Shown here: positions 7,420-11,522 of the stretch, piece after piece | Numbering within the stretch: the stretch's first letter is position 1 | Layout of the letters: the number at the start of each line of letters is the position of its first letter | NCBI GenBank assembly: GCA_964577825.1 | Contig: CAZOBJ010000100.1 | Coordinates: forward strand, 1-11,522 | DNA length: 11,522 nt | Direction of reading: 5' to 3' | Source of the DNA: CAZOBJ01 sp964577825 | GTDB lineage: Bacteria > Planctomycetota > SZUA-567 > JAFGNG01 | Notes under the pieces: generated by a model | The model's input: only the letters and a program-made list of their open reading frames with translations | Databases searched by the model: none | Told to the model about the DNA's origin: nothing | Position numbers and translations under genes: made by a program

Positions 7420-7968
7420 TCAGGAACGAGCCAGCAGGCGCGCGTTGAGATACAGGAGCTCCTGTTCCGCTGCAGCCAGCGCACGACGGTGCAGGTCCCC
7501 CTGCTCTCGCAGGTCCACCACTCGAGCGCGCAAGGCGTCTCGCTGGCGCGTGAGCGTGGCGATCTCCTTGCGCAGGCCGAAGGCCTCCGCCTGCACCGCG
7601 TCCATCTCCTGGTGCAGGCGCCCCTGGTCGCGAATCGCGCCCAGCAGCTTGCTCTCAAAGGATTCCACCGTCTCCTGCAGAAGCCCGGCGTTCGCGCGTG
7701 CCTCGGTCAGCGCCTCTTGCGCGTTGCGGCCCTGATCCAATGCCCGAGACAGGGTCTCAAGGCAGGAGCGCAGGTTGGGATCGTGCGAGAGCGCCTCAGC
7801 CAGCACGGCCCTCGCGTCCTGGACCGACTGGGGAGGCGCGTCCGTCCGGTGGCGTTCGCCGCCGCGCGCCTGATCCAGGGCGTTCACGAGGGCGCGTTTC
7901 TGCACGGCCAGAGCGCCGGACTGTTGAGAGGACTGCGATCGTTCGCGACTGCCAGAGCGCTGCGACAT
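7420..7968 (-). CDS. Coiled-coil protein of unknown function, co-transcribed with Sir2
   Basis: A 182-residue soluble protein that I do not recognise. Residues 1-18 are Ser/Gln/Arg-rich and probably disordered. From about 88 to 182 it is a long heptad-like helix with repeated Leu, Ala, Glu and Arg (for example EIATLTRQRDALRARVVDL at 135-153), predicted to form a coiled coil. It contains one Cys (Cys69) and has no signal peptide or membrane segment. The start at 7968 is chosen because GGAG (7974-7977 on the reverse strand) lies 5 nt upstream and the frame before it reads as low-quality Arg/Pro sequence. Its stop TGA (7420-7422) is 13 bp before the Sir2 start and is part of the Sir2 ribosome binding site, so the two are likely to be translationally coupled. 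It could be a scaffold or substrate of the sirtuin, but this is inference from position only. Strand choice rests on the coupling and the coherent heptads. Confidence 0.65.
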   Translation of the reverse strand: MSQRSGSRERSQSSQQSGALAVQKRALVNALDQARGGERHRTDAPPQSVQDARAVLAEALSHDPNLRSCLETLSRALDQGRNAQEALTEARANAGLLQETVESFESKLLGAIRDQGRLHQEMDAVQAEAFGLRKEIATLTRQRDALRARVVDLREQGDLHRRALAAAEQELLYLNARLLARS

Positions 7969-7980
7969 GCGGACTCCGTC

Positions 7981-8009
7981 CCTATAGGTGCGCAGGCAGG
8001 CCGACTCAA
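7981..8009 (-). promoter_or_regulatory. Candidate promoter for the coiled-coil/Sir2 operon
   Basis: Read on the reverse strand: TTGAGT (8009-8004), a 17-bp spacer, then TATAGG (7986-7981), each a four of six match. Transcription would begin around 7974, leaving a leader of about six bases before ATG 7968. That would cut into the GGAG site, so the message would be nearly leaderless, or the real promoter lies further upstream. Confidence 0.35.
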
Positions 8010-8114
8010 CAGGACCAGCCGGCCAGCACACGAGAAGTATCGGCCCAGTTGATTGTCGCGCTGAACCCCATTGACGCCCCTCCAAACGGGACCTGAACCA
8101 GTGTGCACGCTATG

Positions 8115-8218
8115 GTCGGTACGGTCGCAATCGAGGCCGGAAAGGCTCCGATACGCCCGACAGGACAACAGGGGGCGTGTCCGAGGCCTTGTGCGCCCCC
8201 TGCCGTTCGTGCGCGGCA
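8115..8218. ncRNA. Possible structured RNA or regulatory element: three adjacent stem-loops
   Basis: First, GTCGG (8115-8119) pairs with CCGAC (8157-8161). It encloses an inner hairpin, 8130-8138 with 8144-8152, that has one mismatch, one G-U and a GGAAA loop. Second, CAGGGGGCG (8169-8177) pairs perfectly with CGCCCCCTG (8194-8202) around a 16-nt loop. Third, TGCCG (8201-8205) pairs with CGGCA (8214-8218), sharing two bases with the second stem. The strand is unknown; the stems work on both, though the G-U pair is a true wobble only in + strand RNA. In GC-rich DNA some pairing is expected by chance, so the 9-bp stem is the only strong element. It matches no RNA family that I recognise. Confidence 0.25.
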
Positions 8219-8398
8219 TTCGTGTCAACCGCGGCCGAGCCGAACCGGAGCGCAACATGAGCCCGGGCATGCTGCTGCGGGTTTCCGATTCCGATACAGC
8301 CGGTTTTGTGGCCCTTGAAAGAGAGGGCCGGCATAGGGCAATCTAATCGAAGAAGAGTGCCTCGTTCGCCGATAGAGATATAGGGAGGACCGAAGGTT

Positions 8399-9313
8399 AT
8401 GACCCGCTATCGACGAGGCGCTCTCTCTCGACTGGCGCGCCTGTTAGGCAGTCTAGGCCGTGCGGCGCGTCCGTTGAGCCGGGGGCTCGTACGTGCCCTG
8501 CCCCTGTGCCTGGTACTGGGGGGCTTCCTGGTCGGGCTGGCGGCGCTGTGGCACACGGCGTGCCGCGCGCAAGCGTTCGAGGTCAAGGACACAGGTCCGC
8601 CCCTGTTCACGGACGCCGACCTGCCACTGGAAGGCCGCGCGGAACTCGGGTACCTGCAGCACGCTGCGGTAGGCGTGCATCTGCTGCGTCCGGGTGCCCT
8701 CGCGAGCGTGCGTGGGGCCTACGAGGCAAGCCCCTGGGTGGCGCGCATCGATCGCTTGGAGCGCGATATCGCGCGCGGGTCCGTGCGCGCGGAACTCACG
8801 GTGCGCCTGCCGGCCGCCCAGCTGGTCCATGAGGGGTTTGCCTACCCCATCGACGCGCACGGGGTCTTGCTCTCGGACATCCGCATGGGGCAGCTGGACC
8901 CGCAACTGCCCGTGATCCGCTGCTCGCTCTCGTCTCTGCCCGCTCCGGGCGAGGTCTGTCCAGGCCGCGAGCTCGCCCAGGCGCTCGGAGTGCTGCGGGC
9001 CGTGGACCGGTCCGTGCTAAGCGATATGCTGAATGTTCGCGAAGTGCGCGTACAGACGTACGCCTTCTACGACGTCGAACTGCGGCGCCGCACCACCCAG
9101 CCGTCCGTGGACCTATACACCGACCAAGGCGCCCGCATCCGCTGGGGTCCGTTCAACGCGGGCGACGATCCCTCGGAGCTGCGCACGAGCGAGAAAATCG
9201 CGCGCCTGCGGCGGATCCTGGGTCGTGGCGTGCCCCTGGACGATGGATCCGTGATCGACGTGCGCACGCGCTCGGTGTACTACTCCCGCGGTCCGGATCG
9301 TGACGGCCGCTGA
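8399..9313 (+). CDS. ftsQ: FtsQ-like cell-division protein with POTRA domain
   Basis: A 304-residue bitopic membrane protein: Arg-rich cytoplasmic N-terminus (1-32), one membrane helix (about 33-51), then a periplasmic part. Residues 85-148 have the FtsQ-type POTRA pattern, with HLLRPGALASVRGAYEASPW, a strand-rich core and ELTVRLPAAQLVHEG (132-146). This is followed by YPIDAHGVLL (149-158), the equivalent of the family's YLVDxxGVVL, and a beta domain ending in DGSVIDVRTRSVYY (282-295). FtsQ links FtsB/FtsL to the divisome and regulates septal peptidoglycan synthesis. The ATG is supported by GGGAGGA (8383-8389), 9 nt upstream. It stands alone here rather than in the usual mur-ftsQ-ftsA-ftsZ cluster, so a second POTRA-type role cannot be excluded; sequence divergence is high. 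It converges with carB across a 62-bp gap holding a weak stem (GACGGC 9302-9307 with GCCGTC 9331-9336). Confidence 0.65.
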   Translation: MTRYRRGALSRLARLLGSLGRAARPLSRGLVRALPLCLVLGGFLVGLAALWHTACRAQAFEVKDTGPPLFTDADLPLEGRAELGYLQHAAVGVHLLRPGALASVRGAYEASPWVARIDRLERDIARGSVRAELTVRLPAAQLVHEGFAYPIDAHGVLLSDIRMGQLDPQLPVIRCSLSSLPAPGEVCPGRELAQALGVLRAVDRSVLSDMLNVREVRVQTYAFYDVELRRRTTQPSVDLYTDQGARIRWGPFNAGDDPSELRTSEKIARLRRILGRGVPLDDGSVIDVRTRSVYYSRGPDRDGR

Positions 9314-9375
9314 CCTCTCGGCGGCACCAAGCCGTCTGCCACATCAACACCGATTGTGTCACTGGGCAACGATGC

Positions 9376-11522
9376 TCAGGCCCGGGAACCGCAGGCCGCC
9401 GGACCGGTGAGGTCTTGTAGGGCGTGCACCTCCATGGCGCGAGCTTTTAGCGACGTGATGCCCTTGGCAAGGGCCAGGGCCGCGCGCACGGTGGTGACCA
9501 ATGGGATGCCTCTGGCGAGGGCGGTGGTGCGAATGCACACCTCGTCCTGATGGGGCCGCTTGCCGCTGGGGGTGTTCACGAGCAGCTGCACGCGTCCGTC
9601 CACCATCAGATCCACGACATTGGGTCGGCCTTCGGACACCTTGCCGATTCGTCGTACCGAAAGGCCCTGGTCGCGCAGGCGCTTCCAGGTCCCGTCCGTG
9701 GCCACGAGATCAAAGCCGAGGTCGGCGAAGCGGCGCGCCACCTGGGCAATGGCCGGCTTGTCTGAATCCTTGACGGACAAAAACACCGTGCCCGCGGTGG
9801 GCAGACCCATGCCTGCGGCCAGTTGGCTCTTCGCATAGGCAAGGCCGAAGTCTCGATCCACGCCCATGACCTCGCCCGTCGACTTCATTTCCGGGCCCAG
9901 CACGCAATCCACGCCAGGAAACCGGCTGAAAGGGAGCACCGCCTCTTTGACTCCGGTGTGGCTCAGCTGCGGCCGGCGCGTCAGTCCGCGGTCGCGCAGG
10001 CTCGCGCCCAACATCACGTGCGTTGCGTGCCTGGCAACGGGGACTCCGGTGACCTTGCTGACAAACGGCACGGTGCGCGAGGCGCGCGGGTTCACCTCCA
10101 GTACGTAGACCTGGTCGTCGCGAACCGCGTACTGTACGTTCATGAGGCCTCGCACCCCCAGCTCGATGGCCAGCTTCGCCGTGGCCTCCTCCAACTCCGC
10201 AATCAAGCCCTTGGACAGGCTGAAGGGCGGCAACGCGCAGGCCGAGTCCCCGGAGTGGATGCCGGCCTCCTCGATGTGTTCCATGATGCCCGCCACGTAC
10301 ACTTCGCGCGTGTCGCATATCGCGTCCACGTCGACCTCGGTCGCGTCCTGCAGAAATTCGTCGATCAGGATGGGCCGATCGTCGCTGATCCGCACGTCCG
10401 CCCGCGTGCAATAATCGAGAAGCTCCTGCCAGTAGTCGGCCAGGGAGGCGGCGTCGTACACGATCTCCATCTTGGCGCCGCCCAGCACGAAGCTCGGACG
10501 CAGGAGCACCGGATACCCGATGCGGCCTGCCTCGGCGAGCGCCTGCTCAACCGTGACAACCGTGGCATTCGCCGTCTGTTGCAGGCCGAGCTTGCGCAGC
10601 ATCGCGGAAAACTGCTTGCGATCCTCCGCGCGAGCGATGGCGTCCACCGGAGTGCCCAGAATGTTGACGCCCGCTTCGGCCAGCGCGCGGCTGATGTTGA
10701 GCGGCGTCTGCCCGCCGAACTGGACGATCAGGCCAAGGGGTCTTTCTCTGTGCACCACGGACAGGACGTCCTCCACGGTCAGGGGCTCGAAGTACAGGCG
10801 GTCCGAGGTGTCGTAGTCGGTGGACACGGTCTCGGGGTTGCAGTTCATCATGATGGATTCCAGCCCCAGCTCGCGAATCGCGAACGACGCATGGCAGCAG
10901 CAGTAGTCGAACTCGATGCCCTGCCCGATGCGGTTCGGGCCGCCGCCGAGGATGAGCACCTTGCCGACCTCACCGGGTCGGCTCTCGTCCTCGTCCTCGT
11001 AGGTGGAGTAGTAGTAGGGCGTGGCTGCCTCGAACTCTGCGCCGCAGGTGTCGACGAGCTTGTAGACCGGAGTCGCCCCTTGGCGTACTCGAGCCTCGCG
11101 GACTCCCTTTTCGGTGCTCTCGAGCAGGTGGGCGAGCTGAACGTCGGACAGGCCGCCGCGTTTCGCTCTCTCAAGCTCACCGTCCTCCAAGCTCGCGAGC
11201 GTCCTGCCTGCAAGCGCCGCCTCGGCGGACATCAGGTCACGGATGTTGTGCAAAAACCACGGGTCGATATGCGTGAGGGAATGGACTTCTTCGACGGACA
11301 TGCCGCGACGCAAGGCGCCCCATATGTAGTACAGCCGGTCGGCGGTGGGTGTGCGCAGCTTGCCGCGGATCTCTTCCAGACCGATCCCGTCCCATTCGAA
11401 GTCTCTTCCGTCAGCGCCCAGGCCGTATCGGCCGGTTTCCAGAGAACGCACGCCTTTGTGCAGAGCTTGCTTGAAGGTGCGGCCGATGGCCATCACCTCG
11501 CCCACGGACTTCATCTGGACGG
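9376..11522 (-). CDS. carB: Carbamoyl-phosphate synthase large subunit, N-terminus beyond right edge
   Basis: The reading frame is open to the window end, and the first Met (11514) lies inside the conserved VQMKSVGEVMAIGRT segment, so the real start is upstream on this strand, outside the window. Numbering from that Met gives 712 residues, equal to about E. coli 369-1073. It contains the oligomerisation domain (15-150), the second ATP-grasp (carbamate-phosphorylating) half with GGGPNRIGQGIEFDY (190-204) and EVNPRASRTV (473-482), and the C-terminal MGS-like allosteric domain (about 560-700). The enzyme makes carbamoyl phosphate from bicarbonate, glutamine ammonia (from CarA) and two ATP, for pyrimidines and arginine. 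E. coli Asp753, Glu761, Glu841 and Asn843 are matched by Asp385, Glu393, Glu473 and Asn475. Odd: the position of E. coli Arg715 is Ala347, in LGGAKM where LGGRAM is usual. The missing N-terminal 370 or so residues hold the first ATP-grasp half. carA is not visible here. Confidence 0.96.
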   Translation of the reverse strand, partial: VQMKSVGEVMAIGRTFKQALHKGVRSLETGRYGLGADGRDFEWDGIGLEEIRGKLRTPTADRLYYIWGALRRGMSVEEVHSLTHIDPWFLHNIRDLMSAEAALAGRTLASLEDGELERAKRGGLSDVQLAHLLESTEKGVREARVRQGATPVYKLVDTCGAEFEAATPYYYSTYEDEDESRPGEVGKVLILGGGPNRIGQGIEFDYCCCHASFAIRELGLESIMMNCNPETVSTDYDTSDRLYFEPLTVEDVLSVVHRERPLGLIVQFGGQTPLNISRALAEAGVNILGTPVDAIARAEDRKQFSAMLRKLGLQQTANATVVTVEQALAEAGRIGYPVLLRPSFVLGGAKMEIVYDAASLADYWQELLDYCTRADVRISDDRPILIDEFLQDATEVDVDAICDTREVYVAGIMEHIEEAGIHSGDSACALPPFSLSKGLIAELEEATAKLAIELGVRGLMNVQYAVRDDQVYVLEVNPRASRTVPFVSKVTGVPVARHATHVMLGASLRDRGLTRRPQLSHTGVKEAVLPFSRFPGVDCVLGPEMKSTGEVMGVDRDFGLAYAKSQLAAGMGLPTAGTVFLSVKDSDKPAIAQVARRFADLGFDLVATDGTWKRLRDQGLSVRRIGKVSEGRPNVVDLMVDGRVQLLVNTPSGKRPHQDEVCIRTTALARGIPLVTTVRAALALAKGITSLKARAMEVHALQDLTGPAACGSRA

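Larger units (their letters stand above)
7969..8398. other. 430-bp gene-free region between divergent genes
   Basis: Several short frames cross it on both strands but all are Arg/Pro-rich and overlap one another, with no supporting ribosome binding sites. It holds the reverse-strand promoter at 7981-8009, three consecutive stem-loops at 8115-8218, and a hairpin GGCCCT-N8-AGGGCC at 8310-8329 that lacks a T-tract. I found no clear sigma70 promoter for the FtsQ-like gene; TTGAAA at 8315-8320 has only a TCTAAT at an over-long spacing of 21 bp (8342-8347). No tRNA, tmRNA, RNase P or SRP RNA signature is visible. Confidence 0.5.

Noticed and set aside
7407..7658. N-terminal extension of Sir2 by 84 residues
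   Set aside because: It overlaps the coiled-coil gene in another frame, is Arg/Cys/Trp-rich and lacks similarity to any sirtuin; the Met at 7406 fits normal family length.
6648..7968. Sir2-containing anti-phage defence system
   Set aside because: The Sir2 protein is a complete zinc-type deacetylase close in motifs to Thermotoga Sir2, not the Cys-less SIR2 domain of defence NADases. No helicase, Argonaute, TIR or other effector gene lies beside it.
8071..8346. Possible 91-residue + strand protein in the gene-free region
   Set aside because: Very Arg-rich, no ribosome binding site, overlaps other equally poor frames on both strands and no family resemblance.
9314..9375. Bidirectional terminator between the FtsQ-like gene and carB
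   Set aside because: Only weak stems (six bp with a 23-nt loop, or four bp) and no T-tract on either strand, so it is not called as a feature.

Overview
The window is GC-rich bacterial chromosome with seven genes and no RNA genes, insertion sequences or CRISPR that I can recognise. A heparinase-type lyase next to a sulfatase, a duplicated secreted protein of the DUF3352-like kind and a stand-alone FtsQ-like protein together suggest a polysaccharide-degrading Gram-negative lineage. Planctomycetota, Lentisphaerota, Hydrogenedentota or a similar MAG phylum would fit. That placement is inference from gene content, not a phylogenetic result.

Layout, left to right. (1) Positions 1-3420 hold a polysaccharide-degradation pair on the + strand: the 3' part of a heparinase II/III family lyase (cut by the window edge), then, after 97 bp, a sulfamidase-like type I sulfatase with no signal peptide. 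(2) Positions 3539-4114 (+) encode a small membrane-bound metal-dependent hydrolase of the YdjM/DUF457 type. (3) Positions 4115-4489 hold no gene, but contain a perfect 20-bp palindrome and a good sigma70-like promoter. (4) Positions 4490-6637 (+) encode a 715-residue secreted protein made of two copies of one fold. (5) Positions 6648-7968 (-) are a two-gene operon: a 182-residue coiled-coil protein followed 13 bp later by a zinc-type Sir2 NAD-dependent deacetylase. (6) Positions 7969-8398 are the longest gene-free stretch, lying between divergent genes; three stem-loops sit one after another at 8115-8218. (7) Positions 8399-9313 (+) encode an FtsQ-like POTRA protein. (8) Positions 9376-11522 (-) encode the C-terminal two thirds of carbamoyl-phosphate synthase large subunit, running off the right edge.

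How they work together: the lyase and sulfatase very probably act on the same sulfated, uronate-containing glycan. The sulfatase would work inside the cell on imported fragments. The coiled-coil and Sir2 genes are probably co-transcribed. The others look like independent housekeeping genes.

The points most worth checking are three. The sulfatase changes two active-site positions relative to sulfamidase. CarB has Ala in place of a catalytically important Arg of the carbamate-phosphorylating half. The intergenic region at 8115-8218 could be structured. I did not find clear proof of a wholly new system.
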